Shown: positions 51,667 through 61,900, numbered from the stretch's first letter. The stretch is DNA of 64,000 nucleotides from an uncultured Serinicoccus sp. (GCF_947500995.1 NZ_CANMUA010000010.1:62001-126000), one strand, 5' to 3'. Made by a program: numbers and translations. Notes: generated by a model from the letters alone, not told the origin.

Positions 51667-53924
51667 TCGGCCAGCACGACCTGCGACACCTGCTCCTCCA
51701 CGGCGTCGCGCAACGACCGGACGTAGGTCGCCGACAGGTGGTTGCTGTCCCGCCACACGACGACCTCGCCGACGATGGGGCTGCAGGTGCGGCCGGGGCA
51801 GACCGCGTCGGTCAGGTCCAGGACCGGCAGCTCGGGGCGCTGCTCGGCCATCAGGTCGTGCCCGGTGCCGGAGGTGGCCAGCCCCTGCTCCCGGTCGAAC
51901 GCGCACCGCGGGACGTCGTCCTCGTTCTCCAGCAGGCAGGCCGGCACGTCGAAGGGCGCCCGGGGCACGTCCCGGATGAGGGCGGGCCGCATCCCCTCCT
52001 CGCGCAGCATGTCGATCCGCGCCCCCAGGCCCGCGGCCACCTTCTCGTCCCCGGTGGTGCCGTAGGACGCGCTGGAGAGGAGCACCACGTCCGGGGACTC
52101 GCGGACGAGCGCCTCGTCCAGGCGCTGCTGCCACCGGGTGCACTGACGGTAGTCACCCGCCTGCCCGGAGCGTTCCACCACGAGGCCACGGGCCGGCGGG
52201 CACGACGACTTGGTCATGGCGAGGACCCGCCACCCCCGGTCCCGGCCGATCGCGTCCATGGCCGTCATCCACATCCCCGCATGGCTGTCACCGATGAGCG
52301 CGACCGTGAGATCGCCGTCGGGGTCACCCCCCTCGCACACCCCGACCCGGGTGCCGCCCAGCGCCACGAAGCACTCCTCCGGCTCCAGCACCGGCACGTC
52401 GTCGGGCACCTGCTCCAGCGGCACGGCGAGGTCACCGACCTGCTCGGGGATCTCGACGACGGGAGGCGGCTCCCCGAGGACGTCCGAGGCCCCGCTGCCC
52501 GCGGACGCCGCCACGACCGGGCCCGACCCTGCGCCGGCCGCTCCCGGCGCCGGGTCGTCGACACCGACCGCGAGGGTGTCGGCACCCACCGGGGACCGCA
52601 GCTGCTCCACCACGTCGGGGGTCCGCCAGCGGGCCGCCTGCTCGGTCTCCGACTGCGGGGCGGCCAGCATGAGGGCGAGCCCCAGCGCCGCACCCGCCAG
52701 GGTGCAGTTCACCCCGAGCCGCAAGGTGCGCCGGACGACGACGCCGGGGGGCAGCTGGGCCGCCAGGACCCGCCCGTGCCGGCGGACGGGGTCCTCCACC
52801 AGGGCGAAGGACCACCAGGCGGGCAGGACGGACAGCCCCACGGCCAGCAGGCCCCAGTGGACCGGGAGGGTGTCGGGCCCCCCTCGGCCGACGTGCGCCA
52901 TCTCGGCCGCGACGGCGACGAACGGCCAGTGCCAGAGATAGAGGCTGTAGGACAACCGGCCCACCCACTGCAGGGGCCGGGCCCGCAGCAGCGCCTCCGG
53001 CCCCAGACCGCCCGCGGACGGGCCGGCCACGAGCACGAGCGCGACGCCGACCGTCGGCAGCAGCGCCCACAGGCCGGGGAAGGGGGTCTGCGTGGTGATG
53101 ACGACGAGCGCCACGCCGACCATCGCCAGCCCCAGCCAGCCGAGGGCGGCGGCGACCGCGCGCGGCAGCCGCGGCCACGCGCGGGCGCCCAGGGCGACGA
53201 CCGCCCCGAGCATGAGCTCGTGGACCCGGGTCGGGGTCACGAAGTAGGCGGCCGGCTCCTCCAGGGTCCAGCGCCAGGAGACCACCAGGGACCCGGCGAA
53301 CAGGCCGAGGGTGACCACCCACGTCAGGGTGCTGAAGACGCGGGCCCGGCCGGCGGCATACACGAGGATCAGCAGCAGGACGACCGGCCACACGAGGTAG
53401 AACTGCTCCTCCACCGACAGCGACCAGTAGTGCTGGAGCGGGCTGGGGGCCCGCTCGAGGTCGAGGTAGTCCACCGAGCGCCAGGCCATCCGCCAGTTGA
53501 CGACGTAGGTCGCCGACGCGAGCAGGTCGCCGCCCACCTCGCCCCAGCGGCCCCGGGGCAGGAAGAGGACGGTGAGCAGGGCGGTGCCGGCCAGGGCGGC
53601 CAGCGCCGCCGGAAGCAGTCGCCGGGCACGCCGGGCGTAGAAGCGACCGAGGTCGACCCGTCCGCGTGCGCGTCCCTCCTCCAGCAGCAACGAGGTCATG
53701 AGGAACCCGCTGACCACGAAGAACACGTCGACACCGACGAAGCCGCCCGGGAGCAGGGGGACCCCGGCGTGCCACAGCATGACGGCCAGCACCGCCAGGG
53801 CGCGCATGCCCTCGATGTCGCTGCGGAAGTCGCGGGGCACGGGTGGCACCCGCAGCGCGTGCCGGGCCGCGTGCAGGGCCCGTGCCCGGCGCCGGGTGAG
53901 CGGGGCCTCGGTTGCCGTGCTCAC
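51615..53924 (-). CDS. OafA-type membrane O-acyltransferase with SGNH domain (copy 3)
   Basis: A 769-residue paralogue of the two genes at 16.2-20.4 kb, in the opposite orientation. Membrane domain with MLWHAGVPLLPGGFVGVDVFFVVSGF, about ten helices; extracytoplasmic SGNH domain with GDSH (545-548, Ser547) and DSNHLS (His729). The GDSH form differs from GDSK in copies 1 and 2. GTG 53924 overlaps the stop of the Wzz-like gene, so it belongs to the pcnA operon. It probably O-acylates a surface glycan. Confidence 0.9.
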   Translation of the reverse strand: MSTATEAPLTRRRARALHAARHALRVPPVPRDFRSDIEGMRALAVLAVMLWHAGVPLLPGGFVGVDVFFVVSGFLMTSLLLEEGRARGRVDLGRFYARRARRLLPAALAALAGTALLTVLFLPRGRWGEVGGDLLASATYVVNWRMAWRSVDYLDLERAPSPLQHYWSLSVEEQFYLVWPVVLLLILVYAAGRARVFSTLTWVVTLGLFAGSLVVSWRWTLEEPAAYFVTPTRVHELMLGAVVALGARAWPRLPRAVAAALGWLGLAMVGVALVVITTQTPFPGLWALLPTVGVALVLVAGPSAGGLGPEALLRARPLQWVGRLSYSLYLWHWPFVAVAAEMAHVGRGGPDTLPVHWGLLAVGLSVLPAWWSFALVEDPVRRHGRVLAAQLPPGVVVRRTLRLGVNCTLAGAALGLALMLAAPQSETEQAARWRTPDVVEQLRSPVGADTLAVGVDDPAPGAAGAGSGPVVAASAGSGASDVLGEPPPVVEIPEQVGDLAVPLEQVPDDVPVLEPEECFVALGGTRVGVCEGGDPDGDLTVALIGDSHAGMWMTAMDAIGRDRGWRVLAMTKSSCPPARGLVVERSGQAGDYRQCTRWQQRLDEALVRESPDVVLLSSASYGTTGDEKVAAGLGARIDMLREEGMRPALIRDVPRAPFDVPACLLENEDDVPRCAFDREQGLATSGTGHDLMAEQRPELPVLDLTDAVCPGRTCSPIVGEVVVWRDSNHLSATYVRSLRDAVEEQVSQVVLADQLGEAVRSGVGVGTGR

Positions 53925-54493
53925 GAGACCCCCGTCGGCTCCGGCTCCGGGTGGTCAGCCAGCCCCGCCCGGTGGGCGGCCTCGACGCGCACGGCCACCG
54001 CCAGCAGCGCGGCCGCGACGAGGAGCCACAGGAGACCCCGGTCGTCGACGGGCTCGGTGGGGACCCGGGCGCCGTGGGTCAGCTCGGTGCCGTCGGCGCG
54101 CTCCTGCACGGTGAGGGCCGCCCCGGTGTCCGCGGCGAGCGCCGCCAGCCTCGGGTCGGGCGCCGTGGCCTCGAGGTGCACCTGGCGGTCCTCGGCCTCG
54201 TGCCGGACCGCCAACCGCACGCTGCCGGACAGCTCGGGGTCCAGCTCCACGACCCGCTCGACCTCGGGCCGCAGGGCCGGGTCGGTGAGCTGCACCGAGA
54301 GCTGGTCGGCGGCGCGCTCGGTGGGGGCGGTGAGCGTCGCGCTCGCCGCGTAGGTCCGCGGCTGCACGAGCTCGACGAGGCCGACGGCGAGCACCGCCAG
54401 CAGCACGAGCGTGATCCAGGGCAGGCGGGCGAGGAGATGGGTCCAGCGGCGGGGTGCGGGGTGGCTGCGACGGGCCGGGCGGTGCCTACCCAC
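53921..54493 (-). CDS. Small Wzz/chain-length-determinant-like membrane protein
   Basis: A 190-residue protein with a helix at about 22-42 and another at about 152-170, enclosing an extracytoplasmic part of about 110 residues. RTYAASATLTAPTERAADQLSVQLTDP after helix 1 is like the first beta strand of Wzz/YveK proteins, which regulate polymer length. It is shorter than typical Wzz and lacks a kinase domain. GTG 54493 overlaps pcnA by eight bases. A role with the polysaccharide genes is inferred. Confidence 0.6.
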   Translation of the reverse strand: MGRHRPARRSHPAPRRWTHLLARLPWITLVLLAVLAVGLVELVQPRTYAASATLTAPTERAADQLSVQLTDPALRPEVERVVELDPELSGSVRLAVRHEAEDRQVHLEATAPDPRLAALAADTGAALTVQERADGTELTHGARVPTEPVDDRGLLWLLVAAALLAVAVRVEAAHRAGLADHPEPEPTGVS

Positions 54494-55967
54494 CGGGCGT
54501 CTCCTGCTCCGCCCACCACCTCAGCAGCTCGGCACGGGCTCCCTCCTCGCCCAGCGGACCCTGGTCCAGCCGCACCGCGAGGAGGTGCTGGTAGGCCCGA
54601 CCGAGCTGCGGACCGGGAGGGATGCCGAGGACCGCCCCGATCTGGTGCCCGTCGAGCTCGGGCCGGACCGCGCTGAGCTCCTCCTCCTCCCGGAGCCGCT
54701 CGATGCGCTCCTCGAGGTGGTCGTAGCTCGCCGAGAGGCGGGCGGCCTTGCGCCGGTTGCGGGTGGTGCAGTCGGACCGGGTGAGCTTGTGCAGCCGCCC
54801 GAGGAGCGGCCCTGCGTCGGTGATGTAGCGCCGGACCGCCGCATCGGTCCACTCTCCCGAGCCGTACCCGTGGAAGCGCAGGTGCAGCTCGACCAGCCGG
54901 GTGACGGCGCGCACCGTCTCCTTGTCGAAGCGCAGGGCGCGTAGCCGGGCGCGGGTCATCTTGGCGCCGACCACCTCGTGGTGGTGGAAGCTGACCCCCC
55001 CTCCCGGCTCGAAGCGCCGGGTGGCGGGCTTGCCGATGTCGTGCAGCAGCGCCGCCAGCCGCAGGACGAGGTCCGGGCCCGGCACGCGGTCGGGGTCGTC
55101 CTCCCGCGCCCCCGGTTCGTCCTCGAGGCCGATGGCCTGCTCCAGCACGATGAGGCTGTGCTCGTAGACGTCCTTGTGGCGGTGGTGCTCGTCGACCTCC
55201 AGCCGCAGGGCGGGCAGCTCGGGAAGCACCTGGTCGGCGAGCCCGGTCGTCACGAGGATCTCGAGCCCGGCGCGGGGGTCGGGGGCCAGCACGAGCTTGA
55301 CGAGCTCGTCGCGGACCCGCTCCGCGGACACGATCGAGAGGCGGTCGGCCATGTCGGTCATGGCGGCCAGGACCTCGCTCGTCGGCCGGAAGCCCAGCTG
55401 GGCGGCGAACCGGGCCGCCCGGAGCATCCGCAGGGGGTCGTCGGCGAAGGACACCTCGGGCCCGTGCGGGGTGCGCAGCCGGCGTCCCGCCAGGTCGGCC
55501 AGACCGCCGTGCGGGTCGACGAAGGTGAGCTCGGGCAGGCGCAGGGCCATCGCGTTGACCCTGAAGTCGCGACGGACGAGATCCTCCTCGAGCGAGCTCC
55601 CGAAGGCGACCACGGGCTTGCGGGTCTCACCGTCGTAGGCGTCTGCGCGGTAGGTGGTGATCTCCAGCGTGTGCGCGCCGCGACGCGCACCGATGGTCCC
55701 GAACGCGCGGCCGACGTCCCACGTCGTGTCCGCCCAGCCGGTCAGCACCCGCTCGATCTCCTCGGGCGTGGCCGAGGTGGTGAGGTCGAGGTCGGTGGAG
55801 GGGCGACCGAGGAAGGCGTCGCGGACAGGCCCGCCGACGAGCGCCACCTCGTGCCCGGCAGCACCGAAGAGCTCACCGATCTCGGTGAGCAGCCCCATGG
55901 CCGGGGTCAGCTGGCGCAGGGCGCGCACGAGCAGCGCGCCGTCGGTGGTCATCTCGTCGGCGGACAT
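54486..55967 (-). CDS. cca: CCA-adding tRNA nucleotidyltransferase (PcnA family)
   Basis: A 493-residue enzyme that completes or repairs the CCA end of tRNAs. The nucleotidyltransferase head has GGPVRDAFLG and DLDLTT (metal-binding Asp pair), then EDLVRRDFRVNAMAL and the neck; an HD domain follows with LLHDIGKP and HHH. Overall layout matches the actinobacterial PcnA/Rv3907c type. ATG 55967 lies seven bases after a TACCCT -10 element, deciding it over later in-frame ATG 55952. Heads an operon with the Wzz-like and acyltransferase genes. Confidence 0.95.
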   Translation of the reverse strand: MSADEMTTDGALLVRALRQLTPAMGLLTEIGELFGAAGHEVALVGGPVRDAFLGRPSTDLDLTTSATPEEIERVLTGWADTTWDVGRAFGTIGARRGAHTLEITTYRADAYDGETRKPVVAFGSSLEEDLVRRDFRVNAMALRLPELTFVDPHGGLADLAGRRLRTPHGPEVSFADDPLRMLRAARFAAQLGFRPTSEVLAAMTDMADRLSIVSAERVRDELVKLVLAPDPRAGLEILVTTGLADQVLPELPALRLEVDEHHRHKDVYEHSLIVLEQAIGLEDEPGAREDDPDRVPGPDLVLRLAALLHDIGKPATRRFEPGGGVSFHHHEVVGAKMTRARLRALRFDKETVRAVTRLVELHLRFHGYGSGEWTDAAVRRYITDAGPLLGRLHKLTRSDCTTRNRRKAARLSASYDHLEERIERLREEEELSAVRPELDGHQIGAVLGIPPGPQLGRAYQHLLAVRLDQGPLGEEGARAELLRWWAEQETPGG

Positions 55968-55974
55968 CGGATCT

Positions 55975-55980
55975 AGGGTA
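55975..55980 (-). promoter_or_regulatory. -10 element, leaderless promoter of the CCA-adding enzyme
   Basis: On the minus strand TACCCT is followed by seven bases and ATG 55967. Confidence 0.5.
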
Positions 55981-56034
55981 GACGGCCCCCGCGCCGGGCC
56001 GGGTCGTCGTCCGGTCCGGGCCGACCCCACTCGT

Positions 56035-56040
56035 TACAGT
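56035..56040 (+). promoter_or_regulatory. -10 element, leaderless promoter of the Nudix-mviN operon
   Basis: TACAGT is followed by six bases and ATG 56047. With the divergent element at 55975-55980 it makes an 80-bp two-way promoter region. Confidence 0.5.
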
Positions 56041-56046
56041 GGGTGG

Positions 56047-56532
56047 ATGACCACCACGCCTCCGCGCCAGCACCACGGCGCGCGACGGCTGCCGTCGGTC
56101 AACGAGACCTCGGCGGGGGGTGTGGTCATCGACGTCTACGAGGGGCAGGCCAGGATCGCCATCATCGCGCGCCGCAACCGATCCGGTCGCGTCGAGTGGT
56201 GCCTGCCCAAGGGGCACGTCGAGCCCGGGGAGACCCTCGTGCAGACCGCGGAGCGGGAGGTGGCCGAGGAGACCGGTATCCAGGGTCGGGTCCTCATCAC
56301 CCTGGGCACGATCGAGTACTGGTTCACCACCCCCTCGCACCGCATCCACAAGATGGTCCACCACTACCTCCTCGAGGCGACGGGGGGCTGTCTCACCATC
56401 GACAACGACCCCGACCAGGAGGCGATCGACGCCATCTGGGTCCCGTTGGACGAGGTCCACCGCAAGCTCACCTTCCCCAACGAGCGCCGCATCGCCCGGG
56501 AGGCCTGGCTCCGACTCACCCGGAGCGCCTGA
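56047..56532 (+). CDS. Nudix hydrolase (MutT4-like)
   Basis: A 161-residue cytosolic hydrolase of nucleoside diphosphate derivatives. The Nudix box GHVEPGETLVQTAEREVAEE, followed by TGI, is complete with its catalytic glutamates (about residues 57-79). The gene lies beside pcnA and upstream of a DUF6049-mviN pair, the same order as mutT4 of mycobacteria. Substrate is not certain; 8-oxo-nucleotides or dinucleoside polyphosphates are typical. Confidence 0.92.
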   Translation: MTTTPPRQHHGARRLPSVNETSAGGVVIDVYEGQARIAIIARRNRSGRVEWCLPKGHVEPGETLVQTAEREVAEETGIQGRVLITLGTIEYWFTTPSHRIHKMVHHYLLEATGGCLTIDNDPDQEAIDAIWVPLDEVHRKLTFPNERRIAREAWLRLTRSA

Positions 56533-56544
56533 GGGGCCACGTCG

Positions 56545-58956
56545 TTGACCACCACCTCTCCCCGCCCGCGACGGGCGCTGCGTCCCCGGCGCCTGCCCGC
56601 CACGGCGCTCGCCCTCGGGGTGTGGGCGAGCCTGGTCGCGGCACCGCTGGGCGGACCCCTGACGACCCACGAGGCGTCTGCCGCACCGGGGTCGCCGTCG
56701 ACGACGGAGACGACCGAGGTGTCGGTGCTGCTCGACGAGGTCGACCCGGTCGTGCTCGTCCCCGGGGAGCCCCTGACCCTCACCGGTCGTCTGCTCAACC
56801 ACGGTTCCGTGCCGCGCCGGCTGACCTCGCTCACCGCCAGCCTGTCCGCCACCTCGCTGACCTCGCGGGACCAGGTGGGCCAGTGGCTCGACGGCGAGCT
56901 GAGCCTGGGTCAGGAGGTGGTCCTCGGGGACGACACCGTCGGGCCGGTCGTGCCGGCCAGCGGCGCCGTCCCCTTCCGGGTGGAGGTCCCCGCCTCGGTC
57001 ACCGAGGACCTGCCGGACGACGCGGGGGTCCTCCCCCTGGTCCTGCGCGCCGCCGAGGAGGAGGACGACGGGGCGACGGCGCCGGCGGGCGCCCGGCTGC
57101 GCTCCACGCTGTCGAGCGCCGGCCTGGGCGACGTCGCCAACCCGCTCGAGACCGCCTGGGTGGTCCCGCTCGCCCTGCCCGCCGACCCCGGCCTGTTCAG
57201 CCCGGTCGACGGGGAACACGCCGAGGCCTGGGCCGCCGCCATCGGCCCGGAGTCGATGGTGACCGCGTGGTTGCAGGAGCTGGACGTGCCCGCGGTCACC
57301 TACGTCGTCGATCCGGCGACCGTGCTGGCCCAGCAACCGGCGCCCAGCATCGCCACGCCGCGGGAGGGCTCGGTCGAGCCGACGCCGACGCCCACCACCC
57401 CGGCGCCGCAGGCTCCGACCACGGCCACCGAGACGCCGGCCCCGGAGGGGACGGGCGCCGAGGACGGGACGACGGCCCCGGACCAGACCGTCCCGGCGCC
57501 GGTCCCCGACGACGCCGTCGCCACCACGACCCCGGAGCAGACGACGGCGCCGGCCGAGCCGTCCGGCGCCGACGCCGAGGACGTCCGGGCTGCGGCGGCG
57601 ACCCTGTCGACGACGCTGGCCGGGCTGCCGGACGAGCAGCTCTGGTGGCTGCCCCGGCACGATCCCGACCTCGAGCTGGTCCGGCGTCGCCAACCTCCCC
57701 AGGACGTCGTGGCCGACCTGTTCGCCCCGGCCGCCGACGCCACTGACCCCTTGGTCCTCAGCACCGGCCGGCGCGACGTGGCGTGGCCGGTCGGGGGCGC
57801 CCCGGATCCCGGCGAGATGGCGCAGATGACGGCACTGGTGCGAGGCGTCGACGCGGACCTGCGGGTCGTGGTCCTGCCGCGGGAGAGCCTCACCGCCGAC
57901 TCGGCCGCCCTGCCGCGTCGGGGGGCGGTGCCGTTGGAGCGGCCCGGTGGGCTCCTCGCCCTGGGTGCCGACTCCTGGACCAGCGCCCTGGTCGCCCAGA
58001 GCCCGCAGGAGGCCGAGGAGCGTGGTGCGGGTGCCGCCGCCCAGCACCTCCTGGCCCATACCCTCGGCACCCACCTCGAGGACCCCACCGAGGTGCGGGA
58101 GCTCGTCGTCGCCCCCCCGCGGCGGACCCCGGCGAGCACCGAGATGCTCGAGCAGCTCAGCGACGGCTGGCGACAGGCCCCGTGGATCTCGTCCGTCTCG
58201 GCCCAGGACCTCCTGGACCGGGCCGAGGGCTCCCAGCAGCTGCGCCTGACCGGTGAGGGGCCGCAGGAGGCCGTGCTGGGCGACCTCGTCCAGCAGCTGA
58301 GGGCCCCCGAGAGCCCCGTCGACCCCGAGCGCGCCGAGGTGCTCGCCGTCAGCGCCGAGCAGCTCGACGACCTGACGACGGTGCTCGACGACAGCACGGC
58401 GCTGGACTCCTGGCGGCCGGTGCTCGACACGCTGTGGTCCGGGGTCTGGCGGGGCCACGAGGAGGGGTGGCTGCAGACCCGCGCCGTGGTGCGCGACGAC
58501 ATCCAGTCCACCCGCGACGGCATCTGGGTCACCCCCAGCAGCGTCAACTTCCTCACCAACCAGGGCGACATCGGCATCACCGTCGTCAACGACCTCGGCG
58601 TCGCGGTCGAGGACGTCGTCCTCGAGCTGGTCGCCACGAACGGTCGGCTCCAGGTCATCCAGCAGCCCGACCCGGTCGACATCGGCGCCGACAGCCGGGC
58701 GACCGCCTCCGTGACCGCACGGTCCATCACCCGCGGGGAGACGACGCTCGTCGCCCAGCTGAGCACCCCGGACGGCACGACCCTCGGGGAGCCCGTCGCG
58801 ATCGAGGTGCGGGTCCAGCCCACCGGCATCTGGGTCTACTGGGTCCTGGGAGGCGTCGCCGGTCTCGTCCTCGTCCTCGGTCTCGCCCGGGCGCTGCGCA
58901 GCGCGCCCGACGGCCCCACCGACGGCCCCACCGCGGGCCCGGGAGGATCGACGTGA
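56545..58956 (+). CDS. DUF6049-like exported membrane-anchored protein
   Basis: An 803-residue protein equivalent in place to Rv3909. Basic start, signal helix at about 18-40 ending near SAAPG, a large extracytoplasmic region with a Thr/Pro/Ala-rich disordered stretch (about 270-345), and one C-terminal helix (IWVYWVLGGVAGLVLVLGLA, about 766-785). Start TTG 56545 is preceded by GAGGGG; no ATG or GTG gives a complete signal peptide. Coupled to mviN by GTGA. Function unknown; constant linkage to MviN suggests a role in wall-precursor export. Confidence 0.85.
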   Translation: MTTTSPRPRRALRPRRLPATALALGVWASLVAAPLGGPLTTHEASAAPGSPSTTETTEVSVLLDEVDPVVLVPGEPLTLTGRLLNHGSVPRRLTSLTASLSATSLTSRDQVGQWLDGELSLGQEVVLGDDTVGPVVPASGAVPFRVEVPASVTEDLPDDAGVLPLVLRAAEEEDDGATAPAGARLRSTLSSAGLGDVANPLETAWVVPLALPADPGLFSPVDGEHAEAWAAAIGPESMVTAWLQELDVPAVTYVVDPATVLAQQPAPSIATPREGSVEPTPTPTTPAPQAPTTATETPAPEGTGAEDGTTAPDQTVPAPVPDDAVATTTPEQTTAPAEPSGADAEDVRAAAATLSTTLAGLPDEQLWWLPRHDPDLELVRRRQPPQDVVADLFAPAADATDPLVLSTGRRDVAWPVGGAPDPGEMAQMTALVRGVDADLRVVVLPRESLTADSAALPRRGAVPLERPGGLLALGADSWTSALVAQSPQEAEERGAGAAAQHLLAHTLGTHLEDPTEVRELVVAPPRRTPASTEMLEQLSDGWRQAPWISSVSAQDLLDRAEGSQQLRLTGEGPQEAVLGDLVQQLRAPESPVDPERAEVLAVSAEQLDDLTTVLDDSTALDSWRPVLDTLWSGVWRGHEEGWLQTRAVVRDDIQSTRDGIWVTPSSVNFLTNQGDIGITVVNDLGVAVEDVVLELVATNGRLQVIQQPDPVDIGADSRATASVTARSITRGETTLVAQLSTPDGTTLGEPVAIEVRVQPTGIWVYWVLGGVAGLVLVLGLARALRSAPDGPTDGPTAGPGGST

Positions 58957-61900
58957 GCGACAACGGCACCGGCTCCAGCTCGTCCCTGGCCCGCTCCAGC
59001 GTCATCATGGCCGGGGGCACGCTGGCGTCCCGGCTGCTGGGGATGGCCCGCATGGCGCTCCTCGGCATCGCCATCGGGGTCCTCACCCCGGCGGGGAGCG
59101 TGTGGGACACCGCCAACACCATCCCCAACACCATCTACCTCCTGCTGGCGGCGGGGGTCTTCAACGTCCTCCTCCTGCCCCAGCTGACCCGGGCCATGAC
59201 CCGGGGCCGGGAGGGCCAGGAGTACAGCGACCGGCTCATCACGCTCTCGGTCGCCATCCTCGTGCTGGGCACCGTCGTCTTCACGGCGGCAGCCCCACTC
59301 GTGACCAAGGTGTATGCCCTCTCCTGGGCCTGGGACGACCCCAAGCTGCAGCTCGCGGTCGTCTTCGCCTACCTGTGCATCCCGCAGATGCTCTTCTACG
59401 GCCTGCACACGGTCATGGGGCAGGTCCTGGCCGCCCACCACCGGTTCGCCGCGTTCACGTGGAGCCCGGCGCTGGCCAACATCGTCGCCATCGTCGGCAT
59501 CGTCGTCTTCATGCGCCGCTACCCCGACGCGGGCACGATCGAGCTGCAGGACTGGACCCCCGGGATGATCGGCCTGCTGGCCGGGTCGGCGACGCTCGGC
59601 ATCGTGCTGCAGGCGCTCGTCCTCGTCCCCGCCGTCCGGGCCACCGGGTTCCGGTGGCGTCCGCGGTGGGGCCTGCGGGGGGTCGGCCTCGGCACGGCGG
59701 GGGTGATGGCCGGCTGGGCGCTGGCCGACATGGCCGTCTCCCAGGGCGGGATGCTCGTCGTCACCAACCTGCTCAGCGATGTCATCGACCAGGTGCCGGA
59801 CGCCCCGGGCAAGATCACCTACACCTACGCCTTCTCGCTGTTCGTCCTCCCGCACTCGCTCATCGCGCTGTCCCTGCTCACCGCGATCTACCCCGTCCTG
59901 TCCAAGGACGCCGCGCGCGACGACCTCACCGCGATGGCCGAGCACACCTCCCGCGGGCTGCGCCTGCTCGGGTCGGCCATGGTGCCCATCGCCCTCGGGA
60001 TGGTCCTCTTCGCGCCCCTGCTCGTGCGGGTCGTCTACTTCGGCAGCACTCCCGCCGAGCACGCCGCCATCGCTGCCATCGTGGTCGCCATGGTCGTCGG
60101 CCTGGTGCCCTACGGCGTCTACCTGCTGTGCTCGCGCGTCTTCTACTCCTTCGAGGACGCCCGCACCCCGTTCCTCTTCCAGGTCGCCGTCACCTCGGTG
60201 CTCCTGACGATGTGCCTCGTCGCCGCCTTCGCGGCGCCGGCCCGGGTGGCCATCCTGCTGGGGCTGGGCCAGGCGCTCGGCCAGACGACGGCCGCGGTCC
60301 TGGGGCTGCGGGCGGCCCGCCGTCGCCTGCCCGCGCTGGGCCTGCGGTCCACCGGGGCCACCTTCCTGCGGGCGGGCGCCGCCGCCGTCCTGGCCCTCGC
60401 CCCGGCCTGGCTGGCCATGCGGCTGCTCGACCGGGGTGCGCCGCCCGACCCCACCTCGACCCAGCCGCAGGGGGTGGACGGCTTCGTCAGCGCGGCGGCG
60501 ACCCTGGCGGTGGCGGGGACCTTGTTCCTCGTCGTGTATGCCGTCCTCGCCCACCGCTTCGGGGTGCGTGAGGTCGGTGACGTCGCCGCGCCCCTCCTCC
60601 GTCGGGTCCCGGGGCTGCGCCGGTTCGCCCCCCGGGGGGCGACGGCAGCGGTCACCGACATCGACCCGGCGCGGGTCGACACCACGGCGGCCGCGGACGC
60701 CGCCTCCTCGCTCTCCGGGCTGGAGGAGCAGCCGGCCGGCGGCCCGACCACGGATCGCCCGACCCGGGACGGCGCGGCGACAGCAGCCGGGCCGGGCGGT
60801 CGCGGCACACTAGGGTGGGACGACCACCGCACGCGCCCAGGAGAGGACACCAGCATGGATCGGCTCGAGGTCGGCACCCGCCTGGGTGACCGTTACGTCC
60901 TCGACGAGCTGCTGGCGGAGCGCGAGGGCGGGGGCCTGGAGTACTGGTCGGCCAAGGACAGCACCCTCGGGCGCCTCGTCGCCGTCACCGTGCTGCCCTC
61001 CGAGGGCCCGTCGGCGCAGGTCGCGGCCGCCGTGCTGGACGGTGCCCGGCGAGTCGCCTCGGTCGACGACCCCCGGCTCGTGCGCGTCCTGGACGTCGGC
61101 GACGAGGACGGCCTCTGCTGGATCATCGAGGAGGGGTTGTCCGAGGCGGAGTCCCTGGCCTCGCTGGTCGAGGAGCACCCGCTCCCCGCGGAGGAGGCCC
61201 GTCGTCTGGTCGGCGAGAGTGCTGCCGCTCTCGAGTCGGCCCGGCGCCGTGGGCTGCACCATCTCTACCTCAACCCGCACTCGGTCCTGCGCACGAGCGA
61301 GGGCGCCGTCAAGGTCTCGGGTGTCGGGGTCGCCTCGGCCCTCGAGGGCACCGACGACGTGACCGCGGACGAGGCCTCGCTCATCGACTCCGCGGACCTC
61401 GTCTCCCTGCTCTACACCGCCCTCACCGGCCGGTGGCCCGGCGAGGACCTGGCGGGCGTCCGACCGGCCCGACGTCTCGCCGACGGCACCCTCCCGGCAC
61501 CCTCGGAGCTGGTCTCGGGGGTCCCTGGTGACCTCGACGCCCTCTGCCGGCTGGCGCACGGCTCGGAGGCCGACCTGCACGCGGCCCCGCACACGCCGGG
61601 CGAGCTCGTCCGTCAGCTCTCGCCCTGGTCACCCGAGATGGTGCGCGGAACCCCTCCGGGGGAGCTGGCCACCCCCGCCACGCCCCGCCGCCACGACGGG
61701 CACGACGGGCACGGTGACGACGCGGCGCGCGGTGCGGTCGCTGCCTCCGCCGCAGCCGGCGCGGCCACCGGGTCAGCCACCGGGGCGGAGGCCCACGGCT
61801 CGGGGTCCGACGGCACGACCGCGGACGCCACCGACGAGGTCCCCCGCCCCTACTACCGCACGGAGGCGTCCGCCGCAGCCCCCGCCGGGGCCCGCCCGGC

